From assembly GCF_009363535.1 (NCBI RefSeq), contig NZ_CP045369.1:1871001-1935000 (forward strand): DNA of 64,000 nt, read 5' to 3'. Below the pieces are notes generated by a model, which did not search any database, was not told the origin of the DNA, and saw only the letters and a program-made list of their open reading frames with translations. Position numbers and translations under genes: made by a program. This document shows, piece after piece, positions 1-9,010 of the stretch (its first letter is position 1; the number at the start of each line of letters is the position of its first letter). Source of the stretch: Microbulbifer sp. THAF38. Its GTDB lineage: Bacteria > Pseudomonadota > Gammaproteobacteria > Pseudomonadales > Cellvibrionaceae.

Positions 1-414
1 ATGTTTTAATGCAGGGTAATAAATAACCTGTTCAGCCAAGCTGATTTTCAGCTGTTATCAAATTATAAGTAATTCCTTGTGTGTAAGGCTGGGTATGAGC
101 TCTCCAGGTCATCGGCTTGCACATTTTCTCCTTGATTCGGTTATGTATTGGGTAAAGCTTACTTGCTGATATCAAAACTTCTCGGTATTAGTGAAATGGA
201 AGGCTCAATAGTCTGCAGTCATCCCAAAGCAAAAAAACATGCAGTGGAATGAATGCTCCTAATTAACCCGGAACTCAATAAGGGTATTTCTGTCCTAATT
301 TTTGAATTTGTTAGCCGGTTGACTGTTTGGCTTTGAGTGACATGGGCCTGATACCTTGAGTACTTCCATTTCTTCAGGAGCCGGTTTGGTAATAACTTAA
401 GTGAGAGTGACGGT
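1..414. other. Intergenic leader upstream of the cellulase
   Basis: No convincing coding sequence on either strand. The DNA is AT-rich like the cellulase gene that follows and presumably carries its promoter, but I could not pick out a clear sigma-70 pair. The only long frame on the minus strand (219-470) has no recognisable protein features and I treat it as chance. Confidence 0.6.
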
Positions 415-2196
415 ATGTTAAAAGTCAAACGAAAAAATAAAAGTTTACAGGTTATATTAGCTCTATCCATCGGGTTTTCTGCGGGAATAAGTAATATACA
501 CTCTGTTTTTGCTGCGAGCGATTCAAATCCAGTTGGTTATTTTGGCGAAATGCAGGTGGAGGGAAATAAAATTAATGGCTCCAAAACTGGAGAGCCAATG
601 CAAGTAAAAGGGATGAGTTTCTTCTGGAGTAATTGGACCACTTATTATAACTCTGAAACAGTTGATAGGATGGTTGATGAATTTCAGGTGGAAATTCTTA
701 GGGCGTCTTATGGGGTTGATGATAACGGGAGCCCGTATGATTCAGATGAAGACAAAATAAGAACTGTAGTTGAAGCTGCTATAGATAGAGGAGTTTATAT
801 AATTATCGATTGGCACACGCATGGGGCGCATAATAATGTAGATGCAGCGAAAGAATTTTTTGCAAGGATGGCAATGGATTATGGCAGTTATGATAACGTA
901 ATTTTTGAGATTTATAACGAGCCAACCTATGTTTCGTGGAGTGTTGTGAAAGACTATGCGGAAGAGGTTATCTCTGAAATAAGAAAGCACTCGGATAACT
1001 TGGTGGTGGTTGGATCGCCCACTTGGTCCCAAGATGTTGGGGCCGCTGCGAATGACAGGATAAATGATGAAAATGTGGCTTATTCGTTGCACTTTTATGC
1101 GGGAACCCATTTTTCATCATTAAGAGATAAGGCTGATTATGCTTTAAGCCAGGGAGTAGCGCTTTTTGTTACAGAATGGGGTTCAGTTAATGCTGATGGT
1201 AATGGTTCGATTAACTACGATTCAACCGGAGACTGGTTAGCCTGGATGGATGAAAATGAAATATCGTGGGCTAATTGGGCAATTAACGATAAGGCGGAAT
1301 CATCCAGTATTTTTAATTCTGATGGAAGTGTCACTGAGACAGGTAGTTTCCTGAAAAGTATTTTTGAAAGTGCTGTACCTGGTCGAATATGGGATGATGC
1401 TGGCATTGATGGCGGTACTATTGGGGATGACGATGTAGATAGTGGTAATGAAGGTGCTGGTAATACAGGCAGTGCTAATGGTGAAGAGGGTGGTGAGGCT
1501 GATAATGGTAGTGGTGGTGCTATCGACGGCGAGAATGATAATGTTGATTTAGTCTCTGGTTCAAGTGTTGGATTTAGCAAAGCATCTGACTGGGGTGCTG
1601 GATTTAATGGAAGCTTTACCATTAATAATACTGGATCAAGTGACATAGAGGGTTGGGTTTTAGAGTTTGATTTTGATGGGCAGATAAACTCTTTTTGGAC
1701 TGCTCAGATTGTTTCTCATTCGGGGAATCACTACGTGGTAAAACCCCATGATTGGAATTCCACAGTTAATGCTGGGAAATCATTAGATTTGGGTTTTACA
1801 GCAACAGGTGGGCAGACCGTTACGAATATTACCCTTGGTGGTAATAGTGATGTAGGTCAGTCAACTGGTAATACTAATGAAGGCGATACTGTTGTAGGTG
1901 CTACAAGCTTAGCACCCATTGTGGAATTTAGTGTGTCTAAAGATTGGGGGGCTGGATTCAACGGTGAATTCACCATTAAAAATACTGGGTCAACTGACCT
2001 GTCGGGATGGACTCTAGAGTTTGATTATGATGGGCAGATAGATTCATTTTGGACGGCTAAGATCATCTCTCACTCAGAAGGTCATTATGTGGTTAAACCT
2101 CTTGACTGGAATTCAACAATAAAGCCTGGAGATTCTCTAAAGTTAGGCTTTACAGCAACAGGCTCTAAAAATGTTAGTAATAGCACCCTGAAATAG
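415..2196 (+). CDS. Secreted GH5 endoglucanase with two CBM2-like modules
   Basis: Predicted extracellular cellulase (beta-1,4-endoglucanase). Residues 1-34 form a Sec signal peptide ending around VFAAS. The catalytic domain covers roughly residues 40-325 and has the GH5 hallmarks: the acid/base glutamate in IYNEP (Glu169) and the nucleophile in VTEWG (Glu254). A Gly/Asp/Asn/Ser-rich low-complexity linker (about 327-384) joins it to two similar carbohydrate-binding modules (about 388-470 and 505-593). Each module contains DWGAGFNG, an aromatic SFWTA segment and an HYVVKP-DWNST block, as in CBM2-type cellulose or chitin binders. A second short linker separates the modules. Modular secreted cellulases of this kind are typical of Cellvibrionales. 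Base composition is clearly more AT-rich than the housekeeping genes from 9 kb onward, so acquisition is possible. Substrate (cellulose versus mixed-linkage glucan) is inferred from family only. Confidence 0.9.
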   Translation: MLKVKRKNKSLQVILALSIGFSAGISNIHSVFAASDSNPVGYFGEMQVEGNKINGSKTGEPMQVKGMSFFWSNWTTYYNSETVDRMVDEFQVEILRASYGVDDNGSPYDSDEDKIRTVVEAAIDRGVYIIIDWHTHGAHNNVDAAKEFFARMAMDYGSYDNVIFEIYNEPTYVSWSVVKDYAEEVISEIRKHSDNLVVVGSPTWSQDVGAAANDRINDENVAYSLHFYAGTHFSSLRDKADYALSQGVALFVTEWGSVNADGNGSINYDSTGDWLAWMDENEISWANWAINDKAESSSIFNSDGSVTETGSFLKSIFESAVPGRIWDDAGIDGGTIGDDDVDSGNEGAGNTGSANGEEGGEADNGSGGAIDGENDNVDLVSGSSVGFSKASDWGAGFNGSFTINNTGSSDIEGWVLEFDFDGQINSFWTAQIVSHSGNHYVVKPHDWNSTVNAGKSLDLGFTATGGQTVTNITLGGNSDVGQSTGNTNEGDTVVGATSLAPIVEFSVSKDWGAGFNGEFTIKNTGSTDLSGWTLEFDYDGQIDSFWTAKIISHSEGHYVVKPLDWNSTIKPGDSLKLGFTATGSKNVSNSTLK

Positions 2197-2883
2197 GGTT
2201 GAAGTTATAAGGCTCTATGATTAATAGGTTAAGCAGTTTATTTTTGTAAGATGATATGCATCTGTAATGATTTCTCTACCTCGGCTTTGTGATATGGGTG
2301 TCTACGGTAGAAGTTATTTGCAGGTGTATTTTTCTGAAAGTTAATTTTGCTAAATTCTGTGTAGTTCTGTGGCCTTGGTGTCTGTAGAGTTCACATTTCC
2401 AAGAGCACAAGCCAGCTCACTTAACATGCCTAATATTTGTCCCGATTCTAAATTAATGGATTGATTCTCTTTATCTTAGTGGAAGAGTTAAATTTTTCTT
2501 TCACATGCTGGTTAAGCAAGTGTGTTATTGAAACAAAAGCGCCAAAAAATTGGATAGCCTTCTACGGTGTTGTTTCTCCATAAAACGCCATAGGGATATG
2601 TCCGGTCTCTTGGGCCAGTTTGAATCTTATGGCTCACTGTATGTAGAAGGGAAGTGAGGTGTTAAGCTGCAGGTATATTCGTGGTGAAATGGTATGAAAA
2701 TTTAGTGCTAAAGGTCCTGAAAGTGTAAGTTGTTAATTTACTCTTTGCCCTTAAGTATCGTGGACAATTCTTGTTATCCTCCCATCACACCGGTTCTAGC
2801 CTCTTTGAGAGGGTAAGCTTTGAGTGGGTCGCTGTATGAGGGAGTTTTCCCTATGTATTTGCTAAGGCCTGTTAACGGCCCTA
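2197..2883. other. Non-coding stretch between convergent genes
   Basis: About 690 bases between the convergent ends of the cellulase and the minus-strand oxidoreductase gene. I see no supportable ORF, no RNA gene and no strong terminator hairpin. Composition is AT-rich like the cellulase. Confidence 0.5.
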
Positions 2884-4032
2884 TTAAGCAAGTGCGGGCA
2901 TACGCTCACGGGAGTGGCTTTCTATTGAGGTCACAACGGAGTGATCATTTAATTCAAGTAGAATTTCATCCAGGCTGAGAAGTTGCCAGCATGCCTTTGC
3001 CCCAGCCTCCTCCATTTCGCCACGTAAAAATTTGCGAGCTAGGGCCGCCGCAGGAGCCGCTGGAATCCAGGGGCCATCGCCATTCAGGCCGAGCACCTGC
3101 CAGCAGCGTGAGGCAGTTTCACCATGGGTATTTTCCCCTATGGCACGCACAATCATGCCGCCGTGTGGGGTGCCTCCCGGCCAGCGTTCGCTGAGTTTGT
3201 GGCCGAGTTGGGCGATGCGTGCGGTAGTTGCTGGTAGCTGTAGGCGAGACAATTGGGCACATGCGGACAGGCCGATTTGCAGGGTGAGTGGCTCCAACCC
3301 GGTAGCGAAGCGGGCGCTGTGCATCTCGGGGAAATACTTCGGGAAGAGCTCCAGATCGGGCACATCAAAATCGCACAACCAGCGTTTACCTACCGGGTGG
3401 GCGAGCTTGATGGGGCGTAGATTTTTTCCTGCATGGGATTCACGCCAGTAGCCGCCCTGTAGTTGTGGAAAGCTATGGCCGAGGGATTCAACACCGGCAC
3501 GCACGGTTGCCAGGCCGCGATCTATACGGTGTGCGGGTGCTATAGCGATGTCGACGGAATGAATAACCGGCAACTCCAGCTGGATTTCGGCGATTGCGGC
3601 GGAGCTCAGGCCGGGCAGACTGCTGGCACCAGACACCATGGTTATTCCCGCAGCTTCTGCTGCAGGTGATAGGCGATGGAAGTCGCACACGAAGCGGCGG
3701 CCATCGGAGATATCGATGTAAGGTGTGCGGGATTCGATACAGGCTTTGGCGACCCGGTAATCCGCCTCTTTTTGGAAAGGTCCTGCGCAGTGAATCAAAA
3801 GATCCAAATGTAGGGCTTTCAGTTGCGCGGACAGGTTGATGGCGTCTCTTTCCAGGCGCAAGCCTTCGGCGAGCCCACCGAGTTCTTCGGCGCATTGATC
3901 CGCCTGAGCCTTGTTGCGGCCGGCAATAATCAGCTGGATATCGGGCTCAGAACGCAACATATGCGCGATGCGCGCGCCAAAATTGCCGTAGCCGCCAAGT
4001 ATTAATACCCGTTTGTTCAGGTTGTTGATCAC
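2884..4032 (-). CDS. Saccharopine dehydrogenase-like NAD(P)-binding oxidoreductase
   Basis: 382 residues. The N-terminus carries a Rossmann nucleotide-binding loop (ILGGYGNFGARIA, about residues 11-23) followed by the AGRN segment that reads the cofactor. The CAGPF motif near residue 82 is characteristic of the saccharopine dehydrogenase-like oxidoreductase superfamily, whose bacterial members are mostly uncharacterised. The start is GTG at 4032 with a purine-rich GAGGAG about 11 bases upstream, a little far for an ideal ribosome site. It is transcribed away from the sqd-like operon with 488 bases between, so it may share a regulatory region with it. Substrate unknown. I do not think it is a lysine-pathway enzyme, because there are no lysine biosynthesis genes nearby. 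Confidence 0.75.
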   Translation of the reverse strand: MINNLNKRVLILGGYGNFGARIAHMLRSEPDIQLIIAGRNKAQADQCAEELGGLAEGLRLERDAINLSAQLKALHLDLLIHCAGPFQKEADYRVAKACIESRTPYIDISDGRRFVCDFHRLSPAAEAAGITMVSGASSLPGLSSAAIAEIQLELPVIHSVDIAIAPAHRIDRGLATVRAGVESLGHSFPQLQGGYWRESHAGKNLRPIKLAHPVGKRWLCDFDVPDLELFPKYFPEMHSARFATGLEPLTLQIGLSACAQLSRLQLPATTARIAQLGHKLSERWPGGTPHGGMIVRAIGENTHGETASRCWQVLGLNGDGPWIPAAPAAALARKFLRGEMEEAGAKACWQLLSLDEILLELNDHSVVTSIESHSRERMPALA

Positions 4033-4520
4033 CTGGGTCGCACTCCTCTCCCCTGAGGTCAGAGAGGATCATGCAATGGGGTGGTGACGTAAATCAAGAG
4101 AATCTTGGTGTCTGTCATTAATCGATTGGGTAGAGGTTTGGTTCAATTTGGCCTAGGCAAAGAGGATTTTGACGAAAAATAGCAGTTTCTGGGGGGGCGG
4201 CCCTTGCGCTTGAATGGCATAACCTTCTTTGCAGAACTATATTCCCTATCCGCGCCAAGCTGGTGCCTGTTGGCAATCCGATTGGCGCCATCAAACCCCA
4301 GGTTTCTGCACAAGGCTCTGGGTTTCTCTAGGATTCTAAGGGGGAGCGCTTTTTTCTCACAGTACTCCCTTTGGCCGAATGGATGGGTGGATTGTAGGCG
4401 CTAATCAGTGACACCACCCACTAGCTGGTCAATAGCCAGCGGTCGCCTGGTCAGTGGTCTTGTATATTATTTATTCATAGCTTTCGGTATTTGGCGCGAA
4501 TTTTCTCTGGGGAGGCAAAT
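4033..4520. other. Divergent intergenic region upstream of the sqd-like operon
   Basis: This 488-base gap lies between the minus-strand oxidoreductase and the sqdB-like gene and must hold both promoters. The small ORFs in it (for example 4204-4404) look like noise. The sequence just before 4521 contains a strong Shine-Dalgarno (GGGGAGG). A single CTGTCAT, one Pho-box half-site, lies at 4112-4118, without a recognisable second half at the expected 11-base spacing. Confidence 0.5.
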
Positions 4521-5825
4521 ATGCGGCAAAACGGTAATGCCCGCATTTTGGTATTGGGTGGTGACGGATTCTGTGGCTGGCCTACGGCACTGTATTTATC
4601 GAGGCAGGGTTACGCTGTCACTATCGTGGATAATTTTTCACGACGCCTTATCGATGAGGAATTGGGGGTGGAATCCCTGACGCCTATCGAGAGTATTGGG
4701 CAACGTATTCAATGCTGGTGGGAGATGACCGGGCTCAATATTGGGCTGCATAGGCTGGATCTTGCCTGTGATTATGACCCCCTTGTGGAGTTGATTACAG
4801 AGACCCGGCCTGCTGCGATTGTGCATTTTGCCGAGCAGCGCGCTGCGCCATATTCCATGAAATCCTCGCGTCACAAGCGTTACACAGTTTCCAACAATAT
4901 CAATGCCACCAATAATCTTCTCGCTGCCCTGGTGGATGCGGGTGTCGATACGCATGTCGTCCATCTCGGTACTATGGGGGTTTACGGTTACGGCTCTGCG
5001 GGAATGAAGATTCCAGAGGGCTACCTGGATGTGGAAATACCCCTGGAAAATGGACAGAGGGTTTCCCAGCAGATTCTCTATCCGACCAACCCAGGCAGTA
5101 TTTATCACCTGACCAAGTCCCAGGATCAGCTGCTCTTTGCCTACTACAACAAAAACGATGGTGTGCGCGTTACGGATTTACACCAGGGGATCGTTTGGGG
5201 AACTCAAACTGCAGAAACTTCCCTGGATGAACGCTTAATCAACCGCTTTGACTACGACGGGGATTACGGCACTGTACTGAACCGTTTTCTAATGCAGGCT
5301 GCTACTGGCCATGAATTGACGGTTCATGGCACTGGTGGGCAGACCCGCGCATTTATCCATATCTCCGATACGGTGCGCTGTATCCAACTGGCGATCGATT
5401 CCCCTCCCGCTGCGGGTGAGCGTGTGCGCATTATGAACCAGATGACCGAAACCCATCGGGTACGCGATCTCGCCAAGATGATTGCCGATGCCAGTGGAGC
5501 CAAGGTGGCCTTTGTCGATAACCCCCGCAACGAGGCCGCAGAGAACGAGTTATTTGTGGAGAATGACAGTCTGTGTAACCTGGGCTTGAAGCCAACCTTC
5601 CTGGCTCAGGGACTGATGGAGGAAATCTCTGAAGTTGCCGGAAAATATGCGCACCGCTCTAATCCCGACCTGATCCCATGTCGCTCCTACTGGCGAACAG
5701 CAAAAAACCAAGAAAGTTCTCTTGGTGAAGGTATTGGTACAGATACTGAGGATAGTGCTGAGGCACCACACCTGCGCCAGGTATTGGGTGGGGCACAGAA
5801 TTTGATTGGGCCCACTAGCTCATAG
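4521..5825 (+). CDS. sqdB: UDP-sulfoquinovose synthase homologue (SqdB/SQD1 type)
   Basis: Extended SDR enzyme expected to make UDP-sulfoquinovose from UDP-glucose and sulfite, the headgroup donor for sulfolipid. I chose ATG 4521 because GGGGAGG sits about 5 bases upstream; a TTG at 4491 would add ten residues. With this start there are 434 residues. Diagnostic motifs resemble plant SQD1: GGDGFCGW (13-20, nucleotide loop), HFAEQRAAPYSM (102-113), LGTMG (149-153, Thr151) and the catalytic Tyr195-x-x-x-Lys199 (YHLTK). QGIVWG, DYDGDYGT and GTGGQTRAFI blocks also match the family. These together are specific enough to separate it from ordinary UDP-glucose epimerases. About 40 C-terminal residues after SYWRTAKN exceed the usual length and are low in homology. 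It is the first gene of a four-gene operon; the next gene follows after 19 bases. Confidence 0.88.
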   Translation: MRQNGNARILVLGGDGFCGWPTALYLSRQGYAVTIVDNFSRRLIDEELGVESLTPIESIGQRIQCWWEMTGLNIGLHRLDLACDYDPLVELITETRPAAIVHFAEQRAAPYSMKSSRHKRYTVSNNINATNNLLAALVDAGVDTHVVHLGTMGVYGYGSAGMKIPEGYLDVEIPLENGQRVSQQILYPTNPGSIYHLTKSQDQLLFAYYNKNDGVRVTDLHQGIVWGTQTAETSLDERLINRFDYDGDYGTVLNRFLMQAATGHELTVHGTGGQTRAFIHISDTVRCIQLAIDSPPAAGERVRIMNQMTETHRVRDLAKMIADASGAKVAFVDNPRNEAAENELFVENDSLCNLGLKPTFLAQGLMEEISEVAGKYAHRSNPDLIPCRSYWRTAKNQESSLGEGIGTDTEDSAEAPHLRQVLGGAQNLIGPTSS

Positions 5826-5844
5826 CCGGCAATAGGCGCTCCCC

Positions 5845-7149
5845 ATGCCAGGCTGGGATTGCTCCACCCATGTGCCTCTGTCAATTACTGAACAGAGCAT
5901 TTACAACTTGAATCACCGCAAGGTGTTGGCTGACCTGATTACCCGTGCCATGCGCATCAAGGGCGATGTGGATGTCGAGTTGTTTGAGCGGGCCATTCCG
6001 TTGGTTGTAAATTCCTATCCTATTTTTCGTTGCCGCTATCATGATGAGCCGGCAGTTCGAAGCTTTGACGATATCGAGCTGGACTATATGGATATTCGTC
6101 ATATGAGCGAGGCGCATATAACCAGTTTCCTGCGTCAGTTCAGTAGTTCGCCCATGGATTTAATTTCGGATCAACTACTTGGTCTCAGTCTTTTTCGGAC
6201 CGGCGAAGATGAATATATTTTCTTGATCAAGTGTCACCACATTATTACCGATGGTATTAGTCTTTCACTGTTGTGGGCAGAATCCCTGACTGCTTACCTG
6301 ACCATGGAAGCTGGGAAGCCTTATAGGCCTCGGGGAGAAGCTACGGATTTTGCTGACTATATCAATTTTGAAGACACCTATCTCGAATCGGAGCGTGGGC
6401 AAAAAGCCAGATATTACTGGCGTAACAAGTTGGAGCTACAGCATGAGGCTGTTTGGCAGGCCTCGCATCAAGAAATTGTTTCAATCATTTGTAAGGAGGC
6501 GACCCTCAATATTGAGGGCAGAGAGTTCGAGGAAATCCAGGCCAATGCCGGCGATGCAAAGGTCAGTCTGTTTGCCTACTTGTGTGCCGCTTACCAACAA
6601 ACTCTATGTGAATTTCTTCACCATGACTTTTGGCTGAATACCAGCCTGTCACTGCGTCTAAAGCTAGAACACCGGTATATTCTGGGGCCCATGTTTCGTT
6701 ATGGAAATCTTTCCGTTTGCAGGAATGAATCCTGGCCGGAAAAGCTCACCCGGCTGTCGCAGGAGATCAAACGTGCAGTGCGCACGGCCTATGCTGCAGA
6801 CTCTATCGGCCCTCATGGCAGTATCGGCCATAACCTTAATGCCTCCAGTTGTTTCCTGGTTAGTTTTCTTCAGACCGAAGAGCATCATGAAGGCTTTAGT
6901 GCTGTATATACCGGTGAAACTTCAGACTGGGTGGAAGTTGGCGAGAAATTGAAAATACATACGACTCCACTGCCCACACGTTTAACCCCTTACGGAATTT
7001 ATCTTTCAATAGCGGCTTATGGGGGCCAGCTTCGGGCGAGCTTTATCTATAATGTGAACTGTTTCAGTCTAAAACAGGTGGAGTGTATTATGGATCGATG
7101 GCGTCTTCGCGCGATCCATGGCTCGCAAGAAAAAATGCCCCCTCTATGA
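5845..7149 (+). CDS. Stand-alone condensation-domain acyltransferase
   Basis: 434 residues and apparently one condensation (C) domain of the NRPS / PapA / WS-DGAT fold, with no adenylation or carrier domain attached. The active-site HHxxxDG motif is intact as HHIITDG (131-137). The N-terminal LSITEQSIYNL stretch and the early Arg-rich acceptor-side region are as in C domains. I cannot find the second DFGWG motif near the C-terminus, a loss also seen in PapA-like transferases. Such proteins transfer an acyl group from CoA or a carrier protein to an alcohol or amine. Lying between the sqdB and sqdD homologues, it is the obvious candidate for acylating the sulfoquinovosyl product, where Rhodobacter uses the unrelated acyltransferase SqdA. 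That role is inference. Start ATG 5845 is 19 bases after sqdB. Confidence 0.8.
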   Translation: MPGWDCSTHVPLSITEQSIYNLNHRKVLADLITRAMRIKGDVDVELFERAIPLVVNSYPIFRCRYHDEPAVRSFDDIELDYMDIRHMSEAHITSFLRQFSSSPMDLISDQLLGLSLFRTGEDEYIFLIKCHHIITDGISLSLLWAESLTAYLTMEAGKPYRPRGEATDFADYINFEDTYLESERGQKARYYWRNKLELQHEAVWQASHQEIVSIICKEATLNIEGREFEEIQANAGDAKVSLFAYLCAAYQQTLCEFLHHDFWLNTSLSLRLKLEHRYILGPMFRYGNLSVCRNESWPEKLTRLSQEIKRAVRTAYAADSIGPHGSIGHNLNASSCFLVSFLQTEEHHEGFSAVYTGETSDWVEVGEKLKIHTTPLPTRLTPYGIYLSIAAYGGQLRASFIYNVNCFSLKQVECIMDRWRLRAIHGSQEKMPPL

Positions 7150-7226
7150 TCCATCCCATAGGTTTTTTCTGAGCATTTGGCAGTGCGTCCCCCCTAATGA
7201 GTATCAAGTAGTGTGCAGTTGTCGTC

Positions 7227-8054
7227 ATGTCTCATTGTGCCTTTGTTACCCTCATTAATAGCCCAGAGTATGTGACTGGTGCAGTCGCTCTAAAACGCTC
7301 ATTGGAGAGGGTGGGAAGTATCTATCCTCTAGTTACAATGGTGGTCGCCGATTGCGTTAATACAGGGCGGCTGGAATCTTCTGGATGCTTGGTGCGGGAG
7401 GTCAACCTGCCGGATTTTTCCGAAGCATTTATTCAGCGTCATGAGCGCGAGAGGTTACACCGGCGTGCGCCTTTCGATAAAGGGAATAAGCCTAGGTTTC
7501 ATGTTCCATTGAATAATTTTTGCAAGCTGGCTCTTTGGCGCTTGGAGGAATATGACAAACTCGTGTTTCTCGACGCAGATGTTCTAGTGCTTCGCAATAT
7601 TGATCACCTGATGGATTACCCCGAGTTTTGTGCTGCACCTAACCTCTATGAAGACTTGGATGGCTTTGGGCGGATGAATTCCGGCTTATTTACTGCCGTA
7701 CCCTGTGAGGGCACGTATCAAAAAATGCTGAAATTGCTGGATCGACCAGGCGTATTTTGGCGTCGCACCGACCAAACTTTTTTACAGGCGTTTTTTCCCC
7801 GCTGGCACGGTATACCTTATATCTACAATGCTTTGCAGTATCTGTATCTGAACTTACCTCAATTGTGGCTGTGGAGCAGTATTCATGTGATTCACTATCA
7901 ATACGAAAAGCCTTGGCAAAAGGACCATGGGAAAGCGGAACAGCTCAGACCGCTGATCGAGTTGTGGTGGGCTGTCAATCAGGGGCGCGATATCGGTTTG
8001 AGAATCGAGCAGCTTGCCCGTGAGCAGCGCCAATCGTCGGGTGGTGCCTTGTGA
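7227..8054 (+). CDS. sqdD: GT8 glycogenin-like glycosyltransferase, SqdD-like
   Basis: 275 residues, glycosyltransferase family 8. The metal-binding DxD is FLDADVLVL (Asp116-Ala-Asp118), preceded by a Lys/Leu-rich helix and followed by the MNSGLF motif that shapes the donor site in glycogenins. A late HYQYEKPW corresponds to the HFxGxxKPW motif of GT8 enzymes. In Rhodobacter sphaeroides the sulfoquinovosyltransferase SqdD is a glycogenin-like protein, so its place two genes after sqdB supports the same role: transferring sulfoquinovose from UDP-sulfoquinovose to a three-carbon acceptor. It follows the acyltransferase gene after 77 bases and overlaps the next gene by 4 bases, implying translational coupling. 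No signal peptide or membrane segment is seen, so it is probably cytosolic or membrane-associated. Confidence 0.8.
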   Translation: MSHCAFVTLINSPEYVTGAVALKRSLERVGSIYPLVTMVVADCVNTGRLESSGCLVREVNLPDFSEAFIQRHERERLHRRAPFDKGNKPRFHVPLNNFCKLALWRLEEYDKLVFLDADVLVLRNIDHLMDYPEFCAAPNLYEDLDGFGRMNSGLFTAVPCEGTYQKMLKLLDRPGVFWRRTDQTFLQAFFPRWHGIPYIYNALQYLYLNLPQLWLWSSIHVIHYQYEKPWQKDHGKAEQLRPLIELWWAVNQGRDIGLRIEQLAREQRQSSGGAL

Positions 8055-8980
8055 ATATCGGTATCACTGGCGCTAGTGGTTATGTCGGGCAATTTATTGT
8101 TCGCTACTTTCTCGATCATGGTTACAAGGTGCGGGCAATGTCCCGTTCGGGGCGCAAGTCAGGCTTATTTCCCTTTGCTGCGGGCAGTAACTTTGAGTGG
8201 GTTGCTGGCGATATGGTAGATCGCAGTGTTTTATCCAAATTTGTGAGGGGGCTTAATGCGATAGTGCATTGCGCCTATGACCATTTGCCCGGCCGTTATC
8301 GAGGTGGGGAGGGGGAAAACCTCTCCAGGTATCTCGATTCCAATTTGAACAGCACGCTGCTGTTGATGCAGGTGGCTCACTCTGCTGCCGTGGATAAATT
8401 TGTTTTTATTTCCAGTAGGGCGGTGTACGCGACGGGGTGTTTGCGCGGCAGTTTGTACGAGCATCAGGCGGTGCGGCCCGATACATTTTATGGGGCATAT
8501 AAATCGGCGGTGGAGGCGATGGTCTGTGCCTGGGCTCAGCAGCGCCAATGGCATGCGGTTTCCCTGCGCCTCACCGGAGTCTATGGCGTGGTAAATCCTC
8601 TGGAGCGCAGCAAGTGGTATGACATTGCCCGTGCGGTGGTCAGTGGGGAGCCCTATACCCAGGCCAGAGTTGCCACGGAGGTACATGGAGAAGATGTAGC
8701 CCGAGCGGTAGAGTTGGTGCTGTCTGAGGAGGATGCCCGGGGCCGGGCAGTAAATTGCAGCGATCGCCTGGTGAGCTATCGGGAAGTGGCTGAGATTTTG
8801 CAGTCCATGTTAGGAACACGTAGCCCTCTGCCCCCAGAGCCTCGGGAAGAGCCGCCAACGGTAATGGACTGTGCCTATTTGCAAGGCAAGGGCTTCAAGT
8901 TTGGCGGGGCAGAGCGCTTGCGACACAGCCTGCGCCTACTGGCGGAAGCTGTGAAGCTCGAGCAAAGACTCTACCACTAG
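8051..8980 (+). CDS. Extended SDR reductase, probable SqdC-like
   Basis: 309 residues, NAD(P)-dependent epimerase/dehydratase family. The TGASGYVG nucleotide loop is at residues 6-13 and the catalytic Tyr147-x-x-x-Lys151 (YGAYK) is present, preceded by SSRAVY as the serine-bearing strand. It starts with GTG at 8051, overlapping the stop of the GT8 gene in a GTGA junction, so it is the last gene of a tightly coupled operon. In Rhodobacter an sqdC mutant accumulates sulfoquinovosyl-dihydroxyacetone, suggesting a reductase step in sulfolipid assembly. A reductase in this position fits that step, but the family is broad and the assignment rests on neighbours. The alternative is another nucleotide-sugar modifying enzyme. 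Confidence 0.7.
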   Translation: MNIGITGASGYVGQFIVRYFLDHGYKVRAMSRSGRKSGLFPFAAGSNFEWVAGDMVDRSVLSKFVRGLNAIVHCAYDHLPGRYRGGEGENLSRYLDSNLNSTLLLMQVAHSAAVDKFVFISSRAVYATGCLRGSLYEHQAVRPDTFYGAYKSAVEAMVCAWAQQRQWHAVSLRLTGVYGVVNPLERSKWYDIARAVVSGEPYTQARVATEVHGEDVARAVELVLSEEDARGRAVNCSDRLVSYREVAEILQSMLGTRSPLPPEPREEPPTVMDCAYLQGKGFKFGGAERLRHSLRLLAEAVKLEQRLYH

Positions 8981-9010
8981 CGGGCGTAGCGATGGGGTGG
9001 TGGTTTGGGC

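Noticed and set aside
4112..4118. Possible Pho box (CTGTCAT) upstream of the sqd-like operon
   Set aside because: Only one half-site is present and no second half fits at 11 bases on either side. Phosphate control of sulfolipid genes is known elsewhere but is not supported here by sequence.
4463..4470. TATATTAT as the -10 box of the sqd-like operon
   Set aside because: No acceptable -35 hexamer at 16-18 bases; too weak in AT-rich sequence to list as a promoter.
4204..4680. Small plus-strand ORFs before and inside the sqdB-like gene
   Set aside because: They overlap the promoter region or the sqdB reading frame and have no protein-family character.
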